From: Sulfitobacter brevis
Lineage (GTDB): Bacteria; Pseudomonadota; Alphaproteobacteria; Rhodobacterales; Rhodobacteraceae
Direction: 5' to 3'
Assembly: GCF_900112755.1 (NCBI RefSeq)
Contig: NZ_FOMW01000006.1
Span: 186,001-250,000 of the forward strand
Length of the DNA: 64,000 nucleotides
Below the pieces are notes generated by a model. That model made no database searches. It was not told the origin of the DNA and saw only the letters and a program-made list of their open reading frames with translations. Both the position numbers and the translations under genes were made by a program. Positions within the stretch are counted from its first letter, which is position 1; each line of letters starts with the position of its first letter. Positions 44,478-52,253 of this stretch are shown in pieces.

Positions 44478-46493
44478 TTACAGCAGCGCTTTGGCTTTAT
44501 CCGCGATGTTTTGCGCGGTGATGCCGAACTTCTCAAACAGCTCTTCGGCGGGGCCAGACGCACCAAACCGGTCCATGCCGACAAAATCGGCTTTGCCGTA
44601 TTTGCCACGCTCCCCGAGCAGCCAGCGATCCCAACCCTGACGCACGCCAGCCTCGACACCGACACGCACCGCACCACCGGGCAGAACCCGCTTGCGGTAA
44701 GCATCGTCTTGGGCCGCGAAAAGCTCCATGCAGGGCATCGACACGACGCGTACGCCAATGCCTTCGGCCTGCAACAGATCGCGCGCTTCCATTGCAAGAT
44801 GCACTTCGGAGCCGGTGGCGATCAGGATGACCTGACGCTTGCCCTCGGCATCGGCCAGCACATAGGCGCCTTTTTCCGACAGGTTGGTGTTTTTGTGCTC
44901 AAGCCGCACGGTGGGCAGGCCCTGACGGGTCAGCGACAGCACCGATGGCGTCTTTTTCGAGGTTAGCGCGATTTCCCAAGCTTCGGCGGTTTCAACGCTG
45001 TCGGCAGGGCGGAACACATAGGTGTTCGGGGTCGAGCGGCTGATCGCCAGATGCTCGACCGGCTGGTGGGTAGGGCCATCTTCGCCAAGGCCGATTGAAT
45101 CGTGGGTCATCACAAAAACTGTCGGAATTTGCATCAAGGCCGCAAGGCGCATTGAGGGGCGGGCGTAGTCGGTGAAACACATAAACGTGCCGCCGTAAGG
45201 CCGGATGCCGCCATGCAGCGCCATGCCGTTCATTGCCGCCGCCATACCATGTTCGCGGATGCCCCAATAGACATAGCGCCCGGCACGGTTATCAATGTCA
45301 AAGACCCCCAGATCGCCGGTTTTGGTGTTGTTGGAACCGGTTAGGTCCGCCGAGCCGCCAACGGTTTCTTCCATGATCGGGTTAATCACTTCCAAAGCCT
45401 TTTCGCTGCTGGCACGGGTGGCGAGCTTTGGCGCGGATTCGGTCATCTGCTTTTTAAACGCCTTGATCGTGGCGCTCAGCTTCTTAGGGACATCCAGCGC
45501 AAAGGCACGGTTAAAGGTTTCGCGCTTGCCGCGCGGCATCTTGTCAAACCGCTCTTCCCAATCACGGCGGGTCTCGGCGCCGCGCTTGCCGATGTCTTCC
45601 CATGCCGATTTCACGTCCGCAGGCACTTCGAAGGGGCCAGTGGTCCAACCGTAGGCTTCCTTGGCAGCGCTCATCTGGGCCGCGTCGGTCAAGGCGCCGT
45701 GGCCTTTCGAGGTATCCTGCGCCGCATGGCCAAGGGCGATATGCGTCTTGCAGGCGATCATGGTGGGCTTGTCGGACTTGCGTGCCTCGGTCAGGGCGGC
45801 GTCGATCTCGGCGGGGTTGTGGCCGTCGATCTCGATGGTGTGCCATTTGGCAGCGGCAAAACGCGCGACTTGATCGGTATCGTCAGACAGGCTGACCGGA
45901 CCGTCGATGGTGATGTTGTTGTTGTCCCACATCAGCACCAGCTTGGAGAGCTTGTGGCGGCCCGCAAGAGTGATCGCCTCTTGGCTCACACCCTCCATCA
46001 GACAGCCGTCGCCTGCGATGACGTAGGTGTGGTGATCCATAACCTTCTCGCCGTACTGGGCGCGCAGCATTTCTTCGGCCATCGCGAAACCAACGGCATT
46101 GGCAATGCCCTGACCCAGCGGGCCTGTGGTGGTTTCAATGGCATCAGCGAGGAAGTTCTCGGGGTGGCCCGCGGTGCGCGCGCCGATCTGGCGGAAATTC
46201 TTGATCTCTTCGAGCGGGAACTGTGCATAGCCTGTCAGGTGCAGCAGCGAATAAAGCAGCATCGAGCCATGGCCCGCCGAGAGAATAAAACGGTCGCGGT
46301 CCGGCCAGAGCGGGTTGGCGGCATCGAACTTGAGGTGCTTTTCAAACAACACGGTGGCCACATCGGCCATGCCCATCGGCATGCCGGAATGCCCGGAATT
46401 TGCGGCAGCAACCGCATCAAGGGTCAAGGCGCGAATGGCCGTAGCTTTGGACCAGTGGTCCGGATTGGCGGTGCGCAGGGCGGTCAGATCCAC
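44478..46493 (-). CDS. tkt: Transketolase
   Basis: Pentose phosphate and (if present) Calvin cycle enzyme. 671 residues from GTG 46493, preceded by AAGGA; starting there the protein opens with [20 protein letters not shown] as transketolases do, while the longer frame adds 23 unrelated residues. ThDP motif [20 protein letters not shown] with [24 protein letters not shown], and the second-domain [20 protein letters not shown]. An inverted repeat 67 bases upstream may be its operator. Confidence 0.96.
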   Translation of the reverse strand: MDLTALRTANPDHWSKATAIRALTLDAVAAANSGHSGMPMGMADVATVLFEKHLKFDAANPLWPDRDRFILSAGHGSMLLYSLLHLTGYAQFPLEEIKNFRQIGARTAGHPENFLADAIETTTGPLGQGIANAVGFAMAEEMLRAQYGEKVMDHHTYVIAGDGCLMEGVSQEAITLAGRHKLSKLVLMWDNNNITIDGPVSLSDDTDQVARFAAAKWHTIEIDGHNPAEIDAALTEARKSDKPTMIACKTHIALGHAAQDTSKGHGALTDAAQMSAAKEAYGWTTGPFEVPADVKSAWEDIGKRGAETRRDWEERFDKMPRGKRETFNRAFALDVPKKLSATIKAFKKQMTESAPKLATRASSEKALEVINPIMEETVGGSADLTGSNNTKTGDLGVFDIDNRAGRYVYWGIREHGMAAAMNGMALHGGIRPYGGTFMCFTDYARPSMRLAALMQIPTVFVMTHDSIGLGEDGPTHQPVEHLAISRSTPNTYVFRPADSVETAEAWEIALTSKKTPSVLSLTRQGLPTVRLEHKNTNLSEKGAYVLADAEGKRQVILIATGSEVHLAMEARDLLQAEGIGVRVVSMPCMELFAAQDDAYRKRVLPGGAVRVGVEAGVRQGWDRWLLGERGKYGKADFVGMDRFGASGPAEELFEKFGITAQNIADKAKALL

Positions 46494-46559
46494 GGGGTCT
46501 ATATCCTTGTAAGGGCAGGGGCAGATTGCGGGTCTGAATACCATCCGCGTGTCAAAGTT

Positions 46560-46582
46560 CAAGCCAAAGGCGGTTTGGCTTG
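46560..46582. promoter_or_regulatory. Inverted repeat upstream of tkt
   Basis: Perfect nine-base arms CAAGCCAAA / TTTGGCTTG with spacer GGCGG, 67 bases before the tkt start in the 266-base divergent region with the zapA operon. The rest of that region shows no other clear element. No regulator is assigned. Confidence 0.5.
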
Positions 46583-46759
46583 GGCGCTAAGCTGCGCGCA
46601 GGATCAAGTTTGCCGTTCAAGTGGCTGATCTGAAAGGGGGGCGCATTTGGCATTCTCTTTGGATAGGATTAACAAAACACATTGGCACAGGCGATTCGCG
46701 CCGCAGCCGTGCCAGATACCAATGCTGTGCAACACGCAGGTGGAGGGACCAGACAGGTC

Positions 46760-47284
46760 ATGAAAGATATTGATGAATTGCAGCGCCGGATCACGGCCGC
46801 GATGGACCGTGTGGCGCAGGGGCTCGAGAAGATCGGGAATGCTCCTGCGGAAGATCCGCAGACTGCCCAAGCGCTCGAAGACGAACGCACCGCCAATGCG
46901 CAACTCACCGATCGGGTGCGGATACTGCGCAACCGGCTGGAGAACGAAAAGGCCAAATCCGAAAACGAGATGGGCGCGCTGCGCAAGCAGGTTGAGGATA
47001 ATCTCGCGCAGGTCACCCAGCTTGATATCGAATTGCAGCGGGTGCGCCGCACCAATACTCAACTTAGCGACAATTGCGAAGCGCTGCGCAAAGCCAACCT
47101 TGAAGGTGTCGGCAACGCACAGCTGATCAACACCGCCATGCTCACCGAGCTGGAGAGCCTGCGTGCCGCGCGCGCCGCTGATGTGGCCGAAGCCAGTGCC
47201 ATTGTCGCAGTCCTGACACCGCTGATCGAAGACGCGACGGCCGCCAATGACGCGAACACCCCTGAAAACGAGGAGAAAGCCTGA
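46760..47284 (+). CDS. Coiled-coil protein encoded with zapA
   Basis: 174 residues from ATG 46760; the frame is open upstream but lacks coding character. Residues about 5-145 are nearly all heptad-like, with Arg/Glu/Leu (LEDERTANAQLTDRVRILRN; NEMGALRKQVEDNLAQVTQL; LDIELQRVRRTNTQLSDNCE), predicting a long coiled coil. A short acidic Ala-rich tail follows. Its stop overlaps the zapA start by one base (TGATG), so the two are made together. By analogy with ZapB it may assist ZapA at the division ring; that is inference. Confidence 0.8.
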   Translation: MKDIDELQRRITAAMDRVAQGLEKIGNAPAEDPQTAQALEDERTANAQLTDRVRILRNRLENEKAKSENEMGALRKQVEDNLAQVTQLDIELQRVRRTNTQLSDNCEALRKANLEGVGNAQLINTAMLTELESLRAARAADVAEASAIVAVLTPLIEDATAANDANTPENEEKA

Positions 47285-47676
47285 TGCCCGAGGTTCAGAT
47301 CACAATCGGCGGACGGCAGTTCGAGGTCGCGTGTCAGGAAGGCGAGGAAAGCTATCTGCATGCTGCCGCGAAAATGCTCGATGACGAAGCACAGGTGCTT
47401 AGCGATCAGGTGGGGCGGATGCCCGAAGCGCGAATGCTGTTGATGGCGGGTCTGCTCTTGGCAGATAAAACTGCCAGTGTTGAGGACCGGATTGCCGATG
47501 TGCGGGCCGAACTGGCCGAACGCGAGGCCGAGCTGGCAGGGCTGCGCAACCGCGTGGTCGAGCCTGAGCGTATCGAGGTGCCGGTGGTGCCGCATGCTGT
47601 CACCGAGACGCTGGCCGAACTGGCCGCACGGGCCGAAGCTCTGGCCGCCGAGGTTGAAGAGAAGGCTGCCGGATGA
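47284..47676 (+). CDS. zapA: Cell division protein ZapA
   Basis: 130 residues. The N-terminal half is the ZapA domain (MPEVQITIGGRQFEVACQEG; EESYLHAAAKMLDDEAQVLS; RMLLMAGLLLADKTASVEDR), and the second half is a Glu/Ala/Leu-rich coiled coil that dimerises. ZapA bundles FtsZ filaments. It overlaps both its coiled-coil partner gene and the MliC-like gene, forming a three-gene operon. Confidence 0.93.
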   Translation: MPEVQITIGGRQFEVACQEGEESYLHAAAKMLDDEAQVLSDQVGRMPEARMLLMAGLLLADKTASVEDRIADVRAELAEREAELAGLRNRVVEPERIEVPVVPHAVTETLAELAARAEALAAEVEEKAAG

Positions 47677-48017
47677 TCCGGCAGGCTATTCTTGCGCTGG
47701 CGTCGGTTTGTGCCGCAGGGGCTGCTGTCGCAGATATTGCAGTGCAGGCGACGCACTATCTATGCGAGCGTAGCGTCGACGTGCCGGTGGTTTATATCAA
47801 TGCTGATGGGGAGCAGGGCGTGGCCGTGCTGCTGGTCGAGGGCGGGATGTTCAACCTTCTTGCGGAACCTGCCGCTTCGGGCGTGCGCTATGGCTATCCG
47901 TCCGACGGGTCGCATTATATCTGGTGGGCAAAGGGACGTGGTGCGACGCTGTTTTGGCGCGATGGCGCCACGGGGGTGGAAACACCGGTTTACCGCGCGT
48001 GTATGCGTCAGAGCTGA
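47673..48017 (+). CDS. MliC family lysozyme inhibitor-like protein
   Basis: 114 residues with a signal peptide (IRQAILALASVCAAGAAVA). The mature part has VQATHYLCERSVDVPVVYIN, YGYPSDGSHYIWWAKGRGAT and a C-terminal Cys in VYRACMRQS, the pattern of MliC/PliC C-type lysozyme inhibitors (two Cys expected to form one disulfide). The lipobox Cys of MliC is absent, so it is probably soluble in the periplasm. ATGA overlap with zapA. Confidence 0.85.
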   Translation: MIRQAILALASVCAAGAAVADIAVQATHYLCERSVDVPVVYINADGEQGVAVLLVEGGMFNLLAEPAASGVRYGYPSDGSHYIWWAKGRGATLFWRDGATGVETPVYRACMRQS

Positions 48018-48036
48018 GCATTAGGCTCAGTTGTTT

Positions 48037-48078
48037 AGAATGTGCAGAGCGGCCCCGAAGGGCCACCCTGCACATTCT
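48037..48078. terminator. Bidirectional hairpin between the zapA operon and grxD
   Basis: Perfect 11-base arms AGAATGTGCAG / CTGCACATTCT enclose a second stem GGCCC-CGAAG-GGGCC-like core. It stands between two convergent genes, 19 bases from one stop and 2 from the other. No T run, so termination is inferred from position. Confidence 0.6.
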
Positions 48079-48079
48079 C

Positions 48080-48445
48080 TCAGCCGTTGTTGGCTTCGCG
48101 GATTTTCTCGGCGGCATCTTTGTCGAAGGTCACGCCGCTTTCGGTAAAGAGCGTATCAAGCTCGCCGGACATGGTCATTTCGGTGATGATGTCACAGCCG
48201 CCGACGAATTCGCCTTTGACATAAAGCTGCGGGATTGTCGGCCAATCGGAAAACTCCTTGATGCCTTGGCGCAGGCCGTCGTCGGCCAGTACGTTCACAT
48301 CGGAAAACTGGACGCCCATATAGTTGAGCACGCCCGCGACACGGCTGGAAAAGCCGCATTGTGGCATCTCTTTGGTGCCCTTCATAAATAGGACAACGTC
48401 ATTGCTGGTGATGGTTTCTTTGATTTTGGAGACTGCATCAGTCAT
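48080..48445 (-). CDS. grxD: Monothiol glutaredoxin (Grx4/GrxD type)
   Basis: 121 residues from ATG 48445 with GGAGT upstream. The CGFS active site is in [20 protein letters not shown], with [20 protein letters not shown] for glutathione binding. Such proteins carry a [2Fe-2S] cluster with glutathione and work with BolA, whose gene lies two genes upstream in the same operon. A four-base overlap links it to the membrane protein gene between them. Confidence 0.96.
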   Translation of the reverse strand: MTDAVSKIKETITSNDVVLFMKGTKEMPQCGFSSRVAGVLNYMGVQFSDVNVLADDGLRQGIKEFSDWPTIPQLYVKGEFVGGCDIITEMTMSGELDTLFTESGVTFDKDAAEKIREANNG

Positions 48446-48795
48446 TTTGGTGACTCCTTGGAAGTGTCTTTGAAAAAGGCGGCGTGATAGCGCGCGGCGT
48501 AGGTTTCGTCGTCGTCCCATGCGGCGACGTCGGTATCGGTGGACCTGCCGGCAAAGCTGCCGCCCAGACGGCGTGACCAGTTGGTGCTGCCACGCTCAAG
48601 CGTTTCGTTGCGCCGTGCGGCGCGCGCGACATGGGCCAGGTCGGTCGCCTCCATCCCGAGCGGGGTTTTGGTGCCGGAGGCGCGGTGCGGCTGACGGCTG
48701 GCAAGCGGCTGGTAGGTGTTCCGGCGTGCACGGTGTTGCAGCCAGATGACCGCGACCAATGCGGCCAGAAATGCCCCTGCGATCCAGCCCGCCAT
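48442..48795 (-). CDS. Uncharacterised single-pass membrane protein between bolA and grxD
   Basis: 117 residues. One N-terminal membrane helix (about 3-20, [20 protein letters not shown]) is followed by a basic, polar, probably disordered tail with [20 protein letters not shown] and the ending [19 protein letters not shown]. No family recognised. It lies five bases after bolA and overlaps grxD by ATGA, so it is translated with two iron-sulfur trafficking proteins; a related role is only suggested by this arrangement. Confidence 0.72.
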   Translation of the reverse strand: MAGWIAGAFLAALVAVIWLQHRARRNTYQPLASRQPHRASGTKTPLGMEATDLAHVARAARRNETLERGSTNWSRRLGGSFAGRSTDTDVAAWDDDETYAARYHAAFFKDTSKESPK

Positions 48796-48800
48796 CCCGA

Positions 48801-49037
48801 TCAGTCCGGCGCGCGGGTGGTCAGGGCGAGGGCGTGAAGTTCGCCGTTGCTGCCATCCATTTTACCCTTAAGGGCAGCATAAACGGCGCGCTGTTGCTGG
48901 ACCCTGTTCATACCCCGAAATGACGCGTCGACGACCATGGCGGACATATGCACACCGTCGGTGCCTTCGACAGTAATTTGGGCATTCGGGAAGGCCTCGC
49001 GGATCAGGTCTTCGATTTCGCTGGTTTGCATTGGCAT
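48801..49037 (-). CDS. bolA: BolA family protein
   Basis: 78 residues from ATG 49037, with GGAGT upstream; ATG 49031 would also serve. It has TSEIEDLIREAFPNAQITVE, DGVHMSAMVVDASFRGMNRV and QRAVYAALKGKMDGSNGELH, the BolA class II KH-like fold with the conserved His residues that bind a shared [2Fe-2S] cluster with Grx4. Operon order is bolA, membrane protein, grxD. Confidence 0.94.
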   Translation of the reverse strand: MPMQTSEIEDLIREAFPNAQITVEGTDGVHMSAMVVDASFRGMNRVQQQRAVYAALKGKMDGSNGELHALALTTRAPD

Positions 49038-49177
49038 TTGGGACTCCGGAGTAGTGTGTCTTGCCGTGGTAGATGTAGTGATGGCGGGCGCTGGGCGCAA
49101 GTTGTCTAGGGGGCTGTCTTGATGCCCCTGATCCAAAGGAGCGCCTGCGGCGCATTACATTCTTTTGATTTGCAGCG
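49038..49177. other. Intergenic DNA upstream of bolA, no gene seen
   Basis: Together with the following element this forms a 344-base gap between divergent bolA and xdhC. The first 140 bases should hold the bolA promoter. They contain GCGCC-TGC-GGCGC near 49141-49153 but no convincing frame. A minus-strand frame through the gap and xdhC is rejected as a shadow. Confidence 0.5.
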
Positions 49178-49378
49178 CTCGGGCTCTCCATCCCAGATGG
49201 TCTGGTGCCACCCTTGACTGATCCGGCGTCTTGGCAGAGCCGCCGGCGCAGGTTCAAGCGAAATAGCCGCATCCCCGCGCTGCGGGGCCCCTCGGCGATT
49301 TCCCTTGAACCTGCGCCAACGCTCGGCCCATCCTGTGATCAGGCAAGGGCGGCTCCAGACCAGAACCGAGAGGACGAG
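49178..49378 (+). repeat. Large nested inverted repeat ending on the xdhC ribosome-binding site
   Basis: Four nested pairings share one axis. Outermost: 49178-49188 with 49368-49378 (9 of 11 matched). Next: 49198-49223 with 49337-49362 (23 of 26). Next: 49245-49269 with 49293-49317 (23 of 25). Centre: CCCCGC at 49273-49278 with GCGGGG at 49282-49287. Two unpaired internal segments (about 20 bases) lie between. The outer right arm is GAGAGGACGAG, the xdhC ribosome-binding region, three bases before the ATG. It is either a miniature mobile repeat or a structured leader hiding the binding site. Confidence 0.8.
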
Positions 49379-49381
49379 ATC

Positions 49382-50347
49382 ATGCAGGCGGAAATGGCAC
49401 CGGAACAGGCGCTGGAATGGTTTGATGCGGGCAAAGGCGCGGCATTGGCGACGGTGATCGAGACTTGGGGTTCGGCGCCGCGGCGGGTTGGCGCGCAATT
49501 GGTGGTTTCGGGCGATGGCGAAATGCAGGGATCGGTTTCGGGTGGCTGCGTCGAGGGGGCTGTGGTCGTCGAGGCTTTGGAGGTTTTGGCGCAGGGCGGC
49601 GTGCGGGTGCTGGAGTACGGCGTCAGTGACGGGGACGCTTTCTCTGTCGGTTTGGCCTGTGGTGGTACGATCCGGATTTTGGTTGAGCCGATTGGGGATG
49701 GCGGCATGCCGGTGCAAATGCTGCGGGAGTTGGTCGCGGCGCGGGCGGCGCGGCAGGCGGTGGCCTATGAGGTCGCCCTTGATGGTACGGCGCGGCAGTT
49801 GGTGCATGAAGGGCACGATCAGCGGTTTCGGATGGACCGCTCCGGATTGGAGCGGGAGGGAGTGCTTTTCGTGGCGATCCACAATCCGCCGTTGCGGCTG
49901 ATCGTGGTGGGCGGCGTGCATATCGCGCAGGTTTTGGTGAGCATGGCGGCGGGCGTCGGGTTTGATCCGGTGGTGGTGGACCCGCGCGAGGCTTTTGGCT
50001 CGGCGGCGCGGTTTCCGGGTGCACGGCTTATGAATGACTGGCCGGACGAGGCGCTGGAGGAGATCGGGTTGGACGCGCGCTGTGCTGTGGTGTTGTTGAC
50101 CCATGATCCCAAGCTTGATGATCCGGCACTGATGCGGGCGCTGGCCTCGGAGGCGTTTTATATCGGGGCGCTGGGCAGTTCGCGGACCCATGCAGCAAGG
50201 CTGGGGCGGATGCGGGAGGCAGGTTTTTCTGACGCGCACATCGCGCGCATCCACGGGCCGGTGGGTTTGGATATTGGCGCTGCAGGACCTGCGGAGATCG
50301 CAGTATCGATTCTCGCGCAAATGATTATGACGTTGAGGAAGCCGTGA
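49382..50347 (+). CDS. XdhC family molybdenum-cofactor chaperone
   Basis: 321 residues from ATG 49382 (GAGAGGA upstream). The N-terminal XdhC/CoxI domain has GSAPRRVGAQLVVSGDGEMQ and GSVSGGCVEGAVVVEAL; the C-terminal Rossmann domain has LIVVGGVHIAQVLVSMAAGV, DPREAFGSAARF, AVVLLTHDPKLDDPAL and YIGALGSSRTHAARLGRM. XdhC proteins bind sulfurated molybdenum cofactor and load it into xanthine-oxidase-type enzymes. GTGA overlap with the next gene; its client is most likely the CoxL encoded 1.9 kb downstream. Confidence 0.92.
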   Translation: MQAEMAPEQALEWFDAGKGAALATVIETWGSAPRRVGAQLVVSGDGEMQGSVSGGCVEGAVVVEALEVLAQGGVRVLEYGVSDGDAFSVGLACGGTIRILVEPIGDGGMPVQMLRELVAARAARQAVAYEVALDGTARQLVHEGHDQRFRMDRSGLEREGVLFVAIHNPPLRLIVVGGVHIAQVLVSMAAGVGFDPVVVDPREAFGSAARFPGARLMNDWPDEALEEIGLDARCAVVLLTHDPKLDDPALMRALASEAFYIGALGSSRTHAARLGRMREAGFSDAHIARIHGPVGLDIGAAGPAEIAVSILAQMIMTLRKP

Positions 50348-51333
50348 AGTTCGGTCCGGTACCGGTTGCGCAAGCGGCAGGGGCAGTTCTGGCGCATTCG
50401 GTGCAACTTGCGGCCGGGCGTTTGCGCAAGGGTCGCGTGCTTAGCGACGCCGATGTTGCAGCGCTGAGGGCGGCGGAGATTGCGCAGGTGATTGTGGCGC
50501 GGCTGGCGGACGAGGATGTCGGCGAAGACCATGCGGCAGCGCGTTTGGCGCAGGCGGTGTTGGGCGCGGGCACGGGGTTGCACGTGACAGCGCCGTTCAC
50601 GGGGCGGGTCAATCTGTTGGCCGAGGGGGCGGGAGTAGTGGTGCTGAACGTGGCCGCGTTGGAAGCGGTGAACGCGGTGCATCCGATGATCACCATCGCT
50701 ACGGTTTCCCCTTTTCAGCAGATGGCGCAGGGCGGGATGGTCGCGACGATCAAGATCATTTCTTACGGTGTGCCGGAAGCGGATCTGGCGCAGGCCTGCG
50801 CTGCCGCAGGGGCAGGCGCAATCCGGCTGGCGATGCCAGTGCTGCGCAGTGCCACATTGATCATCACCGAGATCGAGGGCGGGGTCGGCTACAAGGGGCG
50901 CAAGGCCATCGAGGCGCGGCTGGCTGCCTTGGGTGTGACCTTGGAAAGCGTTGTGATGACCCGCCATGAGACAAGCGCATTGGCTGCGGCGATTGCGGAT
51001 GCCGCGAGCGAGCTGGTGTTGGTTTTGACCGGCTCGGCAACCTCGGACCCAGAAGATGTGGCTCCTTCGGCCTTGCGGGCGGCGGGCGGCGAGGTGACGC
51101 GCTTTGGTATGCCTGTCGATCCCGGTAACCTATTGTTTCTGGGCCATATAGGCACACAGCAAGTCATTGGCCTGCCGGGCTGTGCGCGGTCGCCCGCTTT
51201 GAACGGGGCCGATTGGGTCATGAGCCGGATCATTTGTGGCATCGCCGTTGCGGGGGCGGATATCGCGGCAATGGGTGTCGGGGGATTGCTCAAGGAAATC
51301 CCGACCCGCCCGCAGCCGCGCCGGGGCCGATGA
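50344..51333 (+). CDS. Molybdopterin-binding (MoCF-domain) protein
   Basis: 329 residues from GTG 50344 inside the xdhC stop. The first half resembles the MoeA-like N-domain (FGPVPVAQAAGAVLAHSVQL; RLRKGRVLSDADVAALRAAE); the second half is the MoCF fold (LVLVLTGSATSDPEDVAPSA; VTRFGMPVDPGNLLFLGHIG; VIGLPGCARSPALNGADWVM). In related clusters this protein is often fused to a MobA-like nucleotidyltransferase, which is absent here. Probably modifies or delivers the cofactor for the adjacent hydroxylase. Confidence 0.88.
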   Translation: MKFGPVPVAQAAGAVLAHSVQLAAGRLRKGRVLSDADVAALRAAEIAQVIVARLADEDVGEDHAAARLAQAVLGAGTGLHVTAPFTGRVNLLAEGAGVVVLNVAALEAVNAVHPMITIATVSPFQQMAQGGMVATIKIISYGVPEADLAQACAAAGAGAIRLAMPVLRSATLIITEIEGGVGYKGRKAIEARLAALGVTLESVVMTRHETSALAAAIADAASELVLVLTGSATSDPEDVAPSALRAAGGEVTRFGMPVDPGNLLFLGHIGTQQVIGLPGCARSPALNGADWVMSRIICGIAVAGADIAAMGVGGLLKEIPTRPQPRRGR

Positions 51334-51470
51334 GCGTGCCGCAGTGCAGCGTGTTCCGGGAGTTAATGCACTATGATGCCGCAACTGTGAGAATTGCAAA
51401 AAGACGGTTCTCAACCGCGCGAAGGCGTGCTTAACTCGCTTATAACAAGAATGAAAACGGGGAGGATATC

Positions 51471-51956
51471 ATGCCACAGGTCAAGATGACCGTGAACGGA
51501 AAGGCCGCATCTGGCGAAGTGGAGGGCCGTACCTTGTTGGTGCAGTTCCTGCGCGAGGATCAGGGGCTGACCGGCACGCATGTCGGATGTGATACCAGCC
51601 AGTGTGGGGCTTGTGTGGTGCATGTGAACGGCGAGGCAGTGAAATCCTGCACGATGTTCGCCGTCGAAGCGGATGGCGCCGAGGTCGCCACGATTGAGGG
51701 ACAGGCCGCGCCGGATGGCACCTTGAATGTGATCCAGCAAGCATTTCAGGATCACCACGGTTTGCAGTGCGGATTTTGCACCCCCGGTATGGTGATGTCG
51801 GCAGCAGCGCTGTTGAAAGACAATCCCAAGCCGACCGAAGCCGACGTGCGCCATTATCTGGACGGCAATATCTGCCGCTGCACGGGCTACCATAATATCG
51901 TCAAGGCGATCATGGCTGCTTCGGGGCAGGACGTCGGCGCGATTGCTGCCGAATAG
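51471..51956 (+). CDS. coxS: Carbon monoxide dehydrogenase-like small subunit, [2Fe-2S]
   Basis: 161 residues with two [2Fe-2S] clusters: the plant-type site in [20 protein letters not shown] followed by KSC, and the second in [18 protein letters not shown] with [15 protein letters not shown]. It passes electrons from molybdenum (CoxL) to FAD (CoxM). GGGGAGG at 51461-51467 serves the start. The order S-L-M, rather than M-S-L, is that of form II clusters. Confidence 0.95.
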   Translation: MPQVKMTVNGKAASGEVEGRTLLVQFLREDQGLTGTHVGCDTSQCGACVVHVNGEAVKSCTMFAVEADGAEVATIEGQAAPDGTLNVIQQAFQDHHGLQCGFCTPGMVMSAAALLKDNPKPTEADVRHYLDGNICRCTGYHNIVKAIMAASGQDVGAIAAE

Positions 51957-52253
51957 GCATGAAGAATAGTCCCGATCTGACCCTCAGTACCGCTGCTGTA
52001 CCGTGTTTTTGGTGCAGCCGTGGCGAGGTATCGGGACTGCGTTAGGGAGGCGGTGGGGGTCGGTTCGCGAGGAGGCGATCTGACCCTATGAGCCGCAATA
52101 GGGGCGCCCCGCAGCGTGGCGCCTTGCCACCCCGACCAACCCGCGCGGCGTGCGGAGCGGATACCTTCGGGGCAGAAATACGCCAGACAGGAAGCGCGCC
52201 CGCCTGCGATGAATAGCAGGGGAATGTGACTTCGCCACAGGGAGGACGACACG
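51957..52253 (+). other. Structured 297-base gap between coxS and coxL
   Basis: No supported gene. GTCCCGAT at 51969-51976 pairs with ATCGGGAC at 52030-52037, with a further GCTGC / GCAGC pairing inside. CGATCTGACCCT occurs at 51973-51984 and again at 52076-52087. Downstream are GGGGCGCCCC (about 52101-52110) and GTGGC-GCCTT-GCCAC (about 52116-52130). The coxL ribosome-binding site GGGAGG lies near 52240. A gap this long between subunit genes of one enzyme is unusual; an inserted repeat or a regulatory RNA are both possible. Confidence 0.55.

Noticed and set aside
49178-49378. Moco riboswitch
   Set aside because: The gene context fits, but the long near-perfect hairpin does not resemble the branched Moco motif as I know it; a specific covariance-model search would be needed to claim it.
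49106-50320. 404-codon minus-strand frame across xdhC and its leader
   Set aside because: It is antisense to a clear XdhC protein, and the part in the leader is made by the inverted repeat.
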